Source: Mycobacterium sp. 4858 (lineage in GTDB: Bacteria; Actinomycetota; Actinomycetes; Mycobacteriales; Mycobacteriaceae). From it: a stretch of 64,000 bases of DNA. Below, one piece after another: positions 11,173 to 19,451 of this stretch; within the stretch, counting starts at the first letter, position 1, and each line of letters begins with the position of its first letter. Position numbers and translations under genes: made by a program. Location of the stretch: the NCBI RefSeq assembly GCF_900240975.1, contig NZ_LT968775.1, positions 1,612,001 to 1,676,000 of the forward strand, given 5' to 3'. The notes under the pieces are model-generated. The model did not search any database and had not been told where the DNA came from. It was given only the letters and a program-made list of their open reading frames with translations.

Positions 11173-12398
11173 GGCTTGGGCTCGGGCCGCCAGCCCGCGG
11201 AGTCCGCCCACGCCCACGCGCGCCGGTAGGCGTCGGCATACCACGGCTCCTTGACCGCGACGTACGGCGCGGTGTCGCCGCCGCCGGCCTCGATTTCGGC
11301 TGACCGCTTCACGGACAGGTAGTCGGCCCGCGCGTCCGCGTCGGCCGACAGCCAGGCCACGAACAACAGGGCGAACTGTTGATTGGGCCAGCCGTCCACC
11401 CGGATGTGCACGTTGGTCGGACGCCCCGGATCCGCCGAGGCGTGAATCCGCTTGTCCCACAACGTCGCATCGTCAGTGTGGTCGTATCGCTCGACGGCGC
11501 TGCGGGCATCGGGCTTGGCGACGTCGGAGGTGATGCTTTCGATCCGCGGGTAACCGGCGGCCAGCAGCGACTCGGCGAGTTCGTCGGCGACGGCCAGGGA
11601 TTCGACGGTGATCTGCATGTCGATGACGTCCTTGGCCGGAAAGTCCGGCACGGCGGTCGAACCGATGTGGTCCACCCGAATCGCCCGGTGCCCACAGGCG
11701 GTCCGCAACCGGTTCGCGATCCGCCGCGCCTGGTCCGGCCAGCCCGGATCGGGCGGCACCAACCGCGCCGCCGCCGCGGCGTACTGACGCCGACTCAGGT
11801 TCTCCGCGAAGGGCCGTATCCGGTGGTCCCACAGCTCATGTGCCCGCTGCACCAGGTCCTCCGGGCTGCCTGAGTTGTCCACCCAGATGTCGGCGACCGC
11901 ACGACGCTGCTCGTCGCTGGCCTGCGCCGCGATCCGCGCGCGGGCGTCGGATTCGGGCATGCCGCGTTGGTCGACCAGCCGCCGCACCCGCACCTCGACG
12001 TCGGCGTGCACCACGACGACCAGTGGGAACAGCGGCGCCATCCCCGATTCCACCAGCAGCGGAATGTCCTCCACGACAACCGAGTCCTCGGGCACCGAGG
12101 CGATGATCTCGGCGCGGCGCTTGCCGACCAGCGGGTGCACGATACCGTTCAGCCGTTGGCGCGCCTCGTCATCGGCAAAGGCCTTGGCGGCCAACGCAGG
12201 ACGATCCAGCGATCCGTCGGGAAGCAGGATGTCGTCACCGAACGCGTCGACCAGCGCCGCCAGCCCCTCGGTGCCCGGCTCGACCACTTCGCGCGCGATG
12301 ACGTCGCCGTCGACGATGACCGCACCGCATTTCGCGAAGGTGGCCGACAGCGCCGACTTGCCGGCGCCGATGCCACCGGTCAACCCGATACGCAGCAT
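11169..12398 (-). CDS. coaE: Dephospho-CoA kinase fused to a GrpB/UPF0157 domain
   Basis: 409 residues. The N-terminal kinase (about 1-200) starts with the P-loop GGIGAGKS, contains DADVEVRVRRL and the DEQRR region, and catalyses the last step of coenzyme A synthesis (phosphorylation of dephospho-CoA by ATP). The C-terminal part (about 215-400) is a GrpB/UPF0157 nucleotidyltransferase-like domain with HIGSTAVPDFPAKDVIDM, where the G-S and D-x-D residues are intact. The same fusion occurs in other mycobacteria and is thought to stabilise the kinase. It lies 12 bases downstream of rpsA, so the two are probably co-transcribed. Confidence 0.95.
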   Translation of the reverse strand: MLRIGLTGGIGAGKSALSATFAKCGAVIVDGDVIAREVVEPGTEGLAALVDAFGDDILLPDGSLDRPALAAKAFADDEARQRLNGIVHPLVGKRRAEIIASVPEDSVVVEDIPLLVESGMAPLFPLVVVVHADVEVRVRRLVDQRGMPESDARARIAAQASDEQRRAVADIWVDNSGSPEDLVQRAHELWDHRIRPFAENLSRRQYAAAAARLVPPDPGWPDQARRIANRLRTACGHRAIRVDHIGSTAVPDFPAKDVIDMQITVESLAVADELAESLLAAGYPRIESITSDVAKPDARSAVERYDHTDDATLWDKRIHASADPGRPTNVHIRVDGWPNQQFALLFVAWLSADADARADYLSVKRSAEIEAGGGDTAPYVAVKEPWYADAYRRAWAWADSAGWRPEPKP

Positions 12399-12410
12399 GC
12401 GGGACCGCTG

Positions 12411-13850
12411 TTAGGCGTTGCCGGCGAGCTTCTCCCGCAGGGCGGCCAATTGGGCGTCGCTGGCCAGCGACCCGCCGGCCGCCTTCTCCTCGCGCGCGCC
12501 GTTGCCCGACGACTGCTCGGCGTGCCCGGCCGCCTCGGCCGCGGCGAACTTCTCCATCTGCGCCGTGTGCATCTTGTGCCGGCGCTCGGCCTCGGCGTAA
12601 CGGGCCTCCCACTCGGCGCGCTGCTTCTCGAATCCCTCGAGCCATTCGTTGGTCTCGGCGTCGAAGCCCTCGGGGAAGATGTAGTTGCCCTGCTCGTCGT
12701 AGCTGTCGGCCATGCCGTACTTCGCCGGGTCGAATTCCTCGGTGTAGTCCTCGTTGGCCTGCTTGAGCGACAACGAGATCCGGCGGCGCTCGAGGTCGAT
12801 GTCGATGACCTTGACCATGGCGTCGTCGCCGACCGCGACCACCTGGTCGGGCACCTCGACGTGGCGCTCGGCCAGCTCGGAGATGTGCACCAGGCCCTCG
12901 ATGCCCTCCTCGACGCGGACGAACGCGCCGAACGGAACCAGCTTGGTGACCTTTCCGGGCACGATCTGGCCGATGGCGTGCGTGCGGGCGAAGTGCCGCC
13001 ACGGGTCTTCCTGGGTTGCCTTGAGCGACAACGAGACCCGCTCGCGGTCCATGTCGACGTCGAGCACCTCGACGGTGACCTCGTCACCGACCTGGACGAC
13101 CTCGGACGGGTGGTCGATGTGCTTCCAGGACAGCTCGGAGACGTGCACCAGGCCGTCCACACCGCCCAGGTCGACGAACGCGCCGAAGTTGACGATGGAG
13201 GAAACCACACCCTTGCGGATGGCGCCCTTCTGCAGCTGGTTGAGGAACTCGCTGCGCACCTCGGACTGGGTCTGCTCCAGCCAGGCCCGGCGCGACAGCA
13301 CCACGTTGTTGCGGTTCTTGTCCAGCTCGATGATCTTGGCTTCGATCTCCTTGCCGATGTACGGCTGCAGATCGCGGACCCGGCGCATCTCGACCAGCGA
13401 CGCGGGCAGGAAGCCACGCAGGCCGATGTCGAGGATCAGGCCACCCTTGACGACCTCGATGACGGTGCCCTTGACGGCCTCGTCCTTCTCCTTGAGCGCC
13501 TCGATGGTGCCCCAGGCGCGCTCGTACTGGGCGCGCTTCTTGGACAGGATCAGGCGGCCCTCTTTGTCCTCCTTGGTGAGGACAAGCGCTTCGACCTCAT
13601 CGCCGACGGAAACGACCTCGCTGGGGTCGACGTCGTGCTTGATGGAGAGCTCGCGGGCGGGGATGACGCCCTCGGTCTTGTAGCCGATGTCGAGGAGCAC
13701 CTCGTCCCGGTCCACTTTGACGATCGTCCCCTCGACGATGTCGCCATCGTTGAAGTACTTGATCGTTTTGTCTATTGCGGCAAGAAAGTCCTCGCTGGAG
13801 CCGATGTCGTTGACGGCTACTTGGGGCGAGGTGACGGTGGGACTCGGCAT
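12411..13850 (-). CDS. rpsA: 30S ribosomal protein S1
   Basis: 479 residues with four S1 RNA-binding repeats (about 36-105, 123-188, 209-277, 294-363), each ending in the typical LSxK or LSLK strand. An acidic/alanine-rich tail of about 110 residues follows. It recruits mRNA to the 30S subunit; the tail is the region discussed for pyrazinamide binding in M. tuberculosis. The frame is open 13 codons further upstream, but family similarity begins at the ATG at 13848-13850 (MPSPTVTSPQ), with a GGAG about 10 bases before it. It is upstream of coaE on the same strand. Confidence 0.97.
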   Translation of the reverse strand: MPSPTVTSPQVAVNDIGSSEDFLAAIDKTIKYFNDGDIVEGTIVKVDRDEVLLDIGYKTEGVIPARELSIKHDVDPSEVVSVGDEVEALVLTKEDKEGRLILSKKRAQYERAWGTIEALKEKDEAVKGTVIEVVKGGLILDIGLRGFLPASLVEMRRVRDLQPYIGKEIEAKIIELDKNRNNVVLSRRAWLEQTQSEVRSEFLNQLQKGAIRKGVVSSIVNFGAFVDLGGVDGLVHVSELSWKHIDHPSEVVQVGDEVTVEVLDVDMDRERVSLSLKATQEDPWRHFARTHAIGQIVPGKVTKLVPFGAFVRVEEGIEGLVHISELAERHVEVPDQVVAVGDDAMVKVIDIDLERRRISLSLKQANEDYTEEFDPAKYGMADSYDEQGNYIFPEGFDAETNEWLEGFEKQRAEWEARYAEAERRHKMHTAQMEKFAAAEAAGHAEQSSGNGAREEKAAGGSLASDAQLAALREKLAGNA

Positions 13851-14086
13851 GTGGTGGGTTGCTCCGGACAGGTTGGGTCGTAGGGACAAAACTGGGATTT
13901 ACCTATTGAGGCTACTCGACTGCGTACACGCTGGCCAAACCCGGGCGGCGCGTCACCTGCGCCATACCGGGCGGTCGGCCACGGTGAAAGTGACGCCAGT
14001 GCGAATTCGGGCCAAATTTTTTCACCATGAAATCACACCCGGGCGCCGACGCGCCGGTAAATGCGCTGCCTAGGGGATTTCCCGCG
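13851..14086 (-). promoter_or_regulatory. rpsA leader/promoter region
   Basis: 236 bases between the polA stop and the rpsA start, with no gene. The part 13880-14040 is A+T-enriched relative to flanking genes and should hold the rpsA promoter and its leader. I could not choose one -10 element with confidence. Confidence 0.45.
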
Positions 14087-16786
14087 CTAGTGCGCGGCGG
14101 CGTCCCACGAGCGGCCGTACCCCACCGAAACCTCCAGCGGGACGTCGAGCGGGTAGGCGCCGCCCATCTTCTCGCGGGCCAGGGCCTCGAGTTGGTCGCG
14201 TTCGCCGGGTGCGACCTCGAACAGGAGCTCGTCGTGGACCTGCAGCAGCATGCGGGATTTCAGCCCCGCCTCCTTGATCGCCTTGTCGACCTCGATCATC
14301 GCCACCTTGATGATGTCGGCGGCGCTGCCCTGGATGGGGGCGTTGAGCGCCGCCCGCTCGGCGGCCTCCCGCACCTGGCGGTTGCTGCTGTCCAGCTCGG
14401 GAAGGTAACGGCGGCGGCCCAGCACCGTCGAGGTGTAGCCGTCCTTGCGCGCCTGGTCCACGACGTTCATCAGGTAGTCCCGCCCCCCGCCGAACGGGGC
14501 GAAGTAGGCCTCCATCTGTTCCTTCGCCTCTTCGGTGGAGATCTTCAGCTGTTGCGACAGGCCGTAGGCGCTCAGCCCGTACGCCAGCCCGTACGACATC
14601 GCCTTGACCCGCCGGCGCAGCTCGGCGGTGACCTCCTCGATGGGCACGCCGAACGCCCGCGACGCGACGAACGAATGCAGGTCCTCCCCCGTGTTGAAGG
14701 CCTCGATGAGTCCCTCGTCCCGGGAGAGGTGCGCCATGATCCGCATCTCGATCTGGCTGTAGTCGGCCGTCATCAGCTCGCTGTAGCCGTCACCGACCAC
14801 GAACGCGTCGCGGATCCGCCGGCCGGCCTCGGTGCGGATCGGGATGTTCTGCAGGTTCGGTTCGGTCGACGACAACCGGCCCGTCGCCGCGATCGTCTGG
14901 TTGAACGTGGTGTGGATGCGCCCGTCGGAGGCCACCGAGGCCAACAGCCCGTCCACGGTGACCTTGAGCCGGGTCACGTCGCGGTGGGTGAGCAGGTGCT
15001 GCAGGAACGGGTGGCCGGTCTTGTCGAACAGCGACTGCAAGGCGTCCGCGTCGGTGGTGTAACCGGTCTTGGTGCGCTTGGTCTTCGGCATCTCCAGCTC
15101 GTCGAACAGCACCGCCTGCAACTGCTTCGGCGACCCCAGGTTGATCTGCTTGCCGATCACCGCGTAGGCCGCCTCGGCCGCATCGCGGATCTGCTGGGCG
15201 AACTCGCTCTGCAGCTCCCCGAGCAGCCCCAAATCGACTGCGATACCGGTGTGTTCCATCCCGGCCAGCACCCGCTGCACCGGCAATTCCATGCCGCCCA
15301 GCAGCGATGTGGAGTTGATGCGGGCCAGCTCCTCGTCGAGCGCGTCGGCGAGGTCGAGCACCGCCACGGCCCGCAGGATCAGCGTCTGCACCGCCTGGTC
15401 GTCCGTGCCGTCGGTATCGTCGAGAAGCGAAAGTTGTTGCTGTTCAGTTGTTTCCGCGCGCAGCTCCCGCCGTAGGTAGCGCAGGGAGAGGTCCTCGAGG
15501 GAGAAGCTGCGCTGCCCGGGGCGCACCAGGTAGGCGGCCAGCGCGGTGTCGGAGGTGACGCCGGCCAGCGTCCATCCCCGGCCGGCGAGATCGTGCATGG
15601 CCAGCTTGGCTTCGTGCAGCGCCTTGGGCGGACCGGGGTCGGCCAGCCAGGACGCCAGCGCCGCCTCGTCGTCGGGCTCGAGCGCCGAGGTGTCGATGTA
15701 GCGGCCCTCACCGTCGGCGGACACGATGGCCAGCGCGGTGGCGTCGGCGTCGTACGCCAGGTGGGTGCCGACGACGGCCAGGCCGAAGCGCTTGCCCGAG
15801 CTGTGCCCGGCCAGCCAGACGGCCAGCTCGCCGGGCTGCAGTGCACCGCCGCGCACGTCGAAACCCGCGTCGACCTCGGGCTCCACCGCGGGCAGCGTGT
15901 CGAACAATCGGTCGCGCAGCACCCGGAACTCGAGGTCGTCGAAGAGCCGGTGGATGTGGTCGCGATCCCACGGCTGCATGCGCAGCGTGTCCGGGGTCTG
16001 CGCCAGCGGCACGTCCTTGACGAGGTCGGTCAGCTCGCGGTTGCGGATCACGCTGGCGAGGTTGGCCCGCAGCGCGTCCCCGACCTTCCCGCGCACCGAG
16101 TCGACGTTGTCCACCAGGCCTTGCAGCGAGCCGTATTCGGCGATCCATTTCGACGCGGTCTTCTCCCCCACGCCCGGGATGCCGGGCAGGTTGTCGCTGG
16201 GATCGCCACGCAGGGCGGCGAAGTCGGGGTACTGCGTGGGGGTCAGCCCGTACTTCTCGACGACGGCCTCGGGCGTGAACCGGGTGAGCTCGCTGACGCC
16301 CTTGCGCGGATACAGCACCGTCACGTCGTCGCTCACCAATTGCAGGGAGTCCCGGTCCCCGGTGACCACCAGGACGCGGAACCCCGCGTTCTCGGCCTGG
16401 GTGGCCAGCGTCGCGATCAGGTCGTCGGCCTCGAAGCCGGGCTCGGCGAGCACCGTGATGCCGAGCGCGTTCAGCACTTCCTTGGTGATGTCGATCTGGC
16501 CGTGAAACTCGTCGGGCGTCGACGATCGGTTCGCCTTGTACTCCGGGTACCGCTCGGAGCGGAAGGTCTGCCGCGACACGTCGAACGCGGCGGCCACGTG
16601 CGTGGGCGCCTCGTCGCGCAGCAGGTTGATCAGCATCGCGGTGAAGCCGTACACGGCGTTGGTGGTCAGGCCGCCCCGGGTCTTGAAGTTCTCGGCGGGC
16701 AGGGCGTAGAACGCGCGGAAGGCCAGCGAATTGCCGTCCAGCAGCATCAGCGTCGGCTTCGTCTGCTCCTCGGCGATGGTGCTCAC
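14087..16786 (-). CDS. polA: DNA polymerase I
   Basis: 899 residues. The N-terminal 5'-3' exonuclease/flap domain (about 10-300) has GNSLAFRAFYAL, FEADDLIA and the helix-hairpin-helix GIPGVGEKTA. The middle domain (about 310-490) has a 3'-5' exonuclease fold but lacks the four acidic catalytic residues, as in other actinobacteria. The polymerase domain has motif A (DYSQIEMR), motif B/O-helix (RRVKAMSYGLAYG) and motif C (VHDE). It fills gaps and removes RNA primers in replication and repair. The start is a GTG. A TAGAGT hexamer lies 7 bases before it, suggesting a leaderless transcript. Confidence 0.97.
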   Translation of the reverse strand: MSTIAEEQTKPTLMLLDGNSLAFRAFYALPAENFKTRGGLTTNAVYGFTAMLINLLRDEAPTHVAAAFDVSRQTFRSERYPEYKANRSSTPDEFHGQIDITKEVLNALGITVLAEPGFEADDLIATLATQAENAGFRVLVVTGDRDSLQLVSDDVTVLYPRKGVSELTRFTPEAVVEKYGLTPTQYPDFAALRGDPSDNLPGIPGVGEKTASKWIAEYGSLQGLVDNVDSVRGKVGDALRANLASVIRNRELTDLVKDVPLAQTPDTLRMQPWDRDHIHRLFDDLEFRVLRDRLFDTLPAVEPEVDAGFDVRGGALQPGELAVWLAGHSSGKRFGLAVVGTHLAYDADATALAIVSADGEGRYIDTSALEPDDEAALASWLADPGPPKALHEAKLAMHDLAGRGWTLAGVTSDTALAAYLVRPGQRSFSLEDLSLRYLRRELRAETTEQQQLSLLDDTDGTDDQAVQTLILRAVAVLDLADALDEELARINSTSLLGGMELPVQRVLAGMEHTGIAVDLGLLGELQSEFAQQIRDAAEAAYAVIGKQINLGSPKQLQAVLFDELEMPKTKRTKTGYTTDADALQSLFDKTGHPFLQHLLTHRDVTRLKVTVDGLLASVASDGRIHTTFNQTIAATGRLSSTEPNLQNIPIRTEAGRRIRDAFVVGDGYSELMTADYSQIEMRIMAHLSRDEGLIEAFNTGEDLHSFVASRAFGVPIEEVTAELRRRVKAMSYGLAYGLSAYGLSQQLKISTEEAKEQMEAYFAPFGGGRDYLMNVVDQARKDGYTSTVLGRRRYLPELDSSNRQVREAAERAALNAPIQGSAADIIKVAMIEVDKAIKEAGLKSRMLLQVHDELLFEVAPGERDQLEALAREKMGGAYPLDVPLEVSVGYGRSWDAAAH

Positions 16787-16793
16787 GGCTCAC

Positions 16794-16799
16794 ACTCTA
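16794..16799 (-). promoter_or_regulatory. -10 element of polA (TAGAGT)
   Basis: On the minus strand TAGAGT (TAnnnT form) lies 7 bases before the polA GTG. This is the geometry expected when transcription starts on the start codon itself. Confidence 0.55.
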
Positions 16800-16846
16800 G
16801 GCACCCGGTACGACTCGGCACGCGTCCCCGACCACCCCGGGGCCAG

Positions 16847-16866
16847 AACTGCAACACGTTTCAGTT
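16847..16866. promoter_or_regulatory. KstR-type operator
   Basis: A 20-bp near-palindrome with 8 of 10 pairs matching. Its core TGCAACACGTTTCA fits the KstR consensus TnnAACnnGTTnnA at every fixed position. KstR is the TetR repressor of cholesterol catabolism in mycobacteria. The site covers about -48 to -29 relative to the predicted start of the downstream DUF35 gene, so bound repressor would block the -35 region. It also lies about 60-80 bases upstream of polA on the other strand. Confidence 0.75.
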
Positions 16867-16882
16867 TTGCATTGCGGCTGGG

Positions 16883-16888
16883 TAGTCT
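16883..16888 (+). promoter_or_regulatory. -10 element of the DUF35/thiolase operon (TAGTCT)
   Basis: TAGTCT (TAnnnT form) ends 6 bases before the GTG at 16895. There is no Shine-Dalgarno sequence before that GTG, so a leaderless transcript is likely. Confidence 0.6.
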
Positions 16889-16894
16889 GGCCGA

Positions 16895-17335
16895 GTGCCA
16901 GAGGTCACCAGCCAAGAACCCGCGATCGACGGATGGTTCGCCACCGATGAAGCAGGCAACCCGCATCTGATCGGCGGCAAGTGCCCCGAGTGCGGCACCT
17001 ATGTCTTCCCGCCGCGCGAGAACAACTGCCCCAACCCCGCCTGCGCCAGCGACACACTCGAGCCCGTCGCGTTGTCGACCCGGGGAACGCTGTGGAGCTA
17101 CACCGAGAACCGGTACCCGCCGCCCCCGCCCTACCCGGCCCCGGATCCGTTCGAGCCGTTCGCCATCGCCGCGGTCGAGCTGGCCGCCGAAGGGCTGATC
17201 GTGCTGGGCAAGGTGGTCGAGGGGACGCTGGCCGAGGATCTGAAGGTCGGCATGGAGATGGAGTTGACCACGATGCCGCTGTTCACCGACGACGAAGGTG
17301 TGCAGCGCCTCGTCTATGCGTGGAGGATCGCCTGA
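16895..17335 (+). CDS. Zn-ribbon/OB-fold DUF35 protein (Rv1628c-like), partner of the thiolase-like protein
   Basis: 146 residues. A rubredoxin-like zinc ribbon with Cys30, Cys33, Cys45 and Cys50 is followed by an OB-fold (about 55-140). DUF35 proteins bind acyl-CoA and pair with thiolase-like lipid-transfer proteins; in steroid degradation such pairs form the ChsH2-Ltp2 aldolase. The stop overlaps the ATG of the thiolase-like gene by one base, so the two are translated together. The upstream KstR-type operator supports a role in sterol or lipid side-chain breakdown. The exact substrate is not readable. Confidence 0.85.
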   Translation: MPEVTSQEPAIDGWFATDEAGNPHLIGGKCPECGTYVFPPRENNCPNPACASDTLEPVALSTRGTLWSYTENRYPPPPPYPAPDPFEPFAIAAVELAAEGLIVLGKVVEGTLAEDLKVGMEMELTTMPLFTDDEGVQRLVYAWRIA

Positions 17336-18531
17336 TGCCCGAACCGCTGTACATCCTGGGCGCCGGCATGCACCCGTGGGGCAAGTGGGGTCGCGACTTC
17401 ACCGAATACGGGGTGGTCGCGGCGCGCGCCGCGCTGGCCGAGGCCGGCCTGGACTGGACACAAATCCAATTGGTCGCCGGCGCGGACACGATCCGCAACG
17501 GCTACCCGGGCTTCATCGCCGGGTCGACGTTCGCCCAGAAGCTGGGCTGGAACGGCGTGCCGGTGAGCTCGAGCTACGCCGCGTGCGCCAGCGGCTCCCA
17601 GGCGCTGCAGAGCGCGCGGGCGCAGATCCTGGCCGGCTTCTGCGACGTCGCGCTGGTGATCGGCGCCGACACCACCCCCAAGGGCGCGTTCGCCCCCGTC
17701 GGCGGGGAACGCAAGAACGATCCCGACTGGCAGCGCTTCCACCTGATCGGCGCGATGAACCCGGTGTACTTCGCGCTGCTGGCGCGCCGCCGGATGGACC
17801 TGTACGGCGCGACATCCGAGGACTTCGCCCAGGTGAAGGTGAAGAACTCGCGGCACGGCCTGCAGAACCCGAATGCGCGCTACCGCAAGGAGGCCTCGGT
17901 CGACGACGTGTTCGCCAGCCCGGTGGTGGCCGACCCGCTGCGACAGCTCGACATCTGCGCCACCTCCGACGGCGCGGCGGCCCTGATCGTCGCCAGCGCC
18001 GAGTTCGCCCGCAAGCACCTCGGCTCACTCGACGGTGTCCCGTCGGTGCGCGCGGTCAGCACGGTCACCCCGCGCTACCCGCAGCACCTGCCTGAATTAC
18101 CCGACATCGCAACGGATTCCACCGCCGCGGTGCCCGCACCGGAGCGGGTGTTCAAGGATCAGATCCTGGATGCTGCCTATGCCGAGGCGGGCATCGGGCC
18201 CGAGGACGTCAGCCTGGCTGAGGTCTACGACCTGTCCACCGCGCTCGAGCTCGACTGGTACGAGCACCTGGGCCTGTGCCCGAGGGGTGAGGCGGAGGCG
18301 CTGCTGCGCAGCGGCGCGACGACCATCGGTGGCAGGGTGCCGGTCAACCCGTCCGGCGGTCTGGCCTGCTTCGGCGAGGCCATCCCCGCGCAGGCCATCG
18401 CCCAGGTCTGCGAGCTGACCTGGCAGCTGCGCGGCCAGGCGACCGGCCGCCAGGTGGAGAACGCCACGGTCGGCGTCACGGCCAACCAGGGGCTGTTCGG
18501 GCACGGCTCGTCGGTGATCGTGGCGCGCTGA
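17335..18531 (+). CDS. Thiolase-like lipid-transfer protein (SCP-x/Ltp type, Rv1627c-like)
   Basis: 398 residues with the thiolase fold. The nucleophile loop AACASGSQAL has a cysteine in the usual place, a central GAD segment follows, and C-terminal NPSGGLACFGE and GLFGHGSS loops are present. It lacks the full C-terminal Cys-Gly motif of biosynthetic thiolases and groups with SCP-x/Ltp proteins, which act as thiolases or as retro-aldolases on steroid side chains together with a DUF35 partner. The start is the ATG overlapping the upstream stop (TGATG); the frame is open further back but no upstream start makes sense. Function in sterol catabolism is inferred from the partner and operator. Confidence 0.87.
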   Translation: MPEPLYILGAGMHPWGKWGRDFTEYGVVAARAALAEAGLDWTQIQLVAGADTIRNGYPGFIAGSTFAQKLGWNGVPVSSSYAACASGSQALQSARAQILAGFCDVALVIGADTTPKGAFAPVGGERKNDPDWQRFHLIGAMNPVYFALLARRRMDLYGATSEDFAQVKVKNSRHGLQNPNARYRKEASVDDVFASPVVADPLRQLDICATSDGAAALIVASAEFARKHLGSLDGVPSVRAVSTVTPRYPQHLPELPDIATDSTAAVPAPERVFKDQILDAAYAEAGIGPEDVSLAEVYDLSTALELDWYEHLGLCPRGEAEALLRSGATTIGGRVPVNPSGGLACFGEAIPAQAIAQVCELTWQLRGQATGRQVENATVGVTANQGLFGHGSSVIVAR

Positions 18532-18545
18532 CGCTCTCGTTCATC

Positions 18546-18618
18546 GAGTGTGCGGCCACGGCGGCCTCGCGCGGCGTGTCGCCGCCCTCAGTGCACACTC
18601 AAAGCCCTGAGCGCACGC
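18546..18618. repeat. Dispersed convergent-intergenic repeat, copy 1
   Basis: A 73-bp element between the convergent thiolase-like gene and pdtaR. Its ends GAGTGTGC (18546-18553) and GCACACTC (18593-18600) are perfect inverted repeats, and inside them GGCGGC (18560-18565) faces GCCGCC. It aligns without gaps to 49230-49302, best over CACGGCGG and the last 28 bases (21 of 28 identical). The nested inverted repeats could fold as a bidirectional terminator. Confidence 0.65.
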
Positions 18619-18633
18619 TCGACGGCTGAGCGC

Positions 18634-19248
18634 CTACTCCTCTTCGGCGCCGAGCGTTTCCAGGACGACTTCGGCGACCCGCTTCATCGTGGTCCGCCGG
18701 TCCATGGCAGCGCGCTGAATCCACTTGAACGCTTCGGGCTCGGTCATGCCCTGTTTGGTCTGCAGCAGGCCCTTGGCGCGTTCGACGAGCTTGCGCGTCT
18801 CCAGCCGGTCGGACAGCGTCGCCACCTCCCGCTCCAGCTCAGTGATCTCGGCGAAGCGGCTGACGGCCAGCTCGATGGCCGGGATCAGGTCGCTGATCGT
18901 GAAGGGCTTCACCAGGTAGGCCATCGCCCCGGCGTCGCGCGCGCGCTCCACCAGGTCGCGCTGGCTGAAGGCGGTCAGGACGACGATGGGTGCGATGCGC
19001 TTGCTGGCGATCTCCGAGGCGGCGTCGATCCCGTCGCGGCGGGGCATCTTCACGTCCATGATCACCAGGTCGGGCTGGTGGCGTTCGGCCAACTCGACGG
19101 CTTCCTGTCCGTCGCCGGCCTCCCCGACGATCTCGTAACCCTCCTCTCGCAGCATCTCTGCGAGGTCCATTCGGATCAGCGCTTCGTCTTCCGCGATCAG
19201 GACCCGGCGCGGCACAGCGGCGTCGGTGTCGGTCGTGGGGCCTGTCAT
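18634..19248 (-). CDS. pdtaR: Two-component response regulator with ANTAR domain
   Basis: 204 residues. The receiver domain (about 13-130) has the acidic pair ED, phosphoacceptor Asp in VIMDVKMP, the switch Thr in VLTAFS and Lys in YLVKPF. A coiled helix leads to the ANTAR RNA-binding domain (about 145-200, ERAKGLLQTKQGMTEPEAFKWIQRAAM). PdtaR is phosphorylated by the kinase PdtaS and binds dual-hairpin RNA motifs to act by antitermination. The ATG at 19246-19248 (MTGPTTD) is chosen because family similarity starts there; an ATG three codons earlier is possible. Convergent with the thiolase-like gene. Confidence 0.94.
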   Translation of the reverse strand: MTGPTTDTDAAVPRRVLIAEDEALIRMDLAEMLREEGYEIVGEAGDGQEAVELAERHQPDLVIMDVKMPRRDGIDAASEIASKRIAPIVVLTAFSQRDLVERARDAGAMAYLVKPFTISDLIPAIELAVSRFAEITELEREVATLSDRLETRKLVERAKGLLQTKQGMTEPEAFKWIQRAAMDRRTTMKRVAEVVLETLGAEEE

Positions 19249-19320
19249 GACCGACATTGTGTCGTGAACGCGTCAGACCAGCGACCTCGGGGGCGGTCAG
19301 ACGGGCGGCCGCGCCAAATC

Positions 19321-19355
19321 CTCTATGGTGGGAGGCTGCCTCTAAGGTAGGAGGC
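19321..19355 (+). repeat. Two tandem 16-bp repeats upstream of tRNA-Leu
   Basis: Copies at 19321-19336 and 19340-19355 (CTCTATGGTGGGAGGC and CTCTAAGGTAGGAGGC) differ at two positions and have a period of 19. Each contains a TAnnnT hexamer (TATGGT, TAAGGT), so they may be two alternative -10 elements for the tRNA gene that begins at 19375. Confidence 0.5.
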
Positions 19356-19374
19356 CGGACTCGAGCAGAATCAA

Positions 19375-19451
19375 GCCCTCGTATCCCAACTGGCAGAGGA
19401 AACGGACTCAAAACCCGTCCAGTGTGGGTTCGAATCCCACCGAGGGCACCA
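19375..19451 (+). tRNA. leuT: tRNA-Leu (anticodon CAA), CCA encoded
   Basis: The acceptor stem GCCCTCG pairs fully with CGAGGGC, and ACCA follows, so the CCA end is encoded. The anticodon loop CTCAAAA gives anticodon CAA, which reads UUG. The T arm GTGGG-TTCGAAT-CCCAC is perfect. The variable arm is only about five bases, shorter than normal for leucine tRNAs but like other actinobacterial Leu(CAA) tRNAs I recall. The anticodon stem has an A-C mismatch at its last pair before the loop. The symbol leuT is from memory of the M. tuberculosis map. Confidence 0.9.

Noticed and set aside
16981..17334. Upstream extension of the thiolase-like frame
   Set aside because: It overlaps the DUF35 gene in another frame and reads as Arg-rich noise; the TGATG junction at 17333-17337 gives the start.
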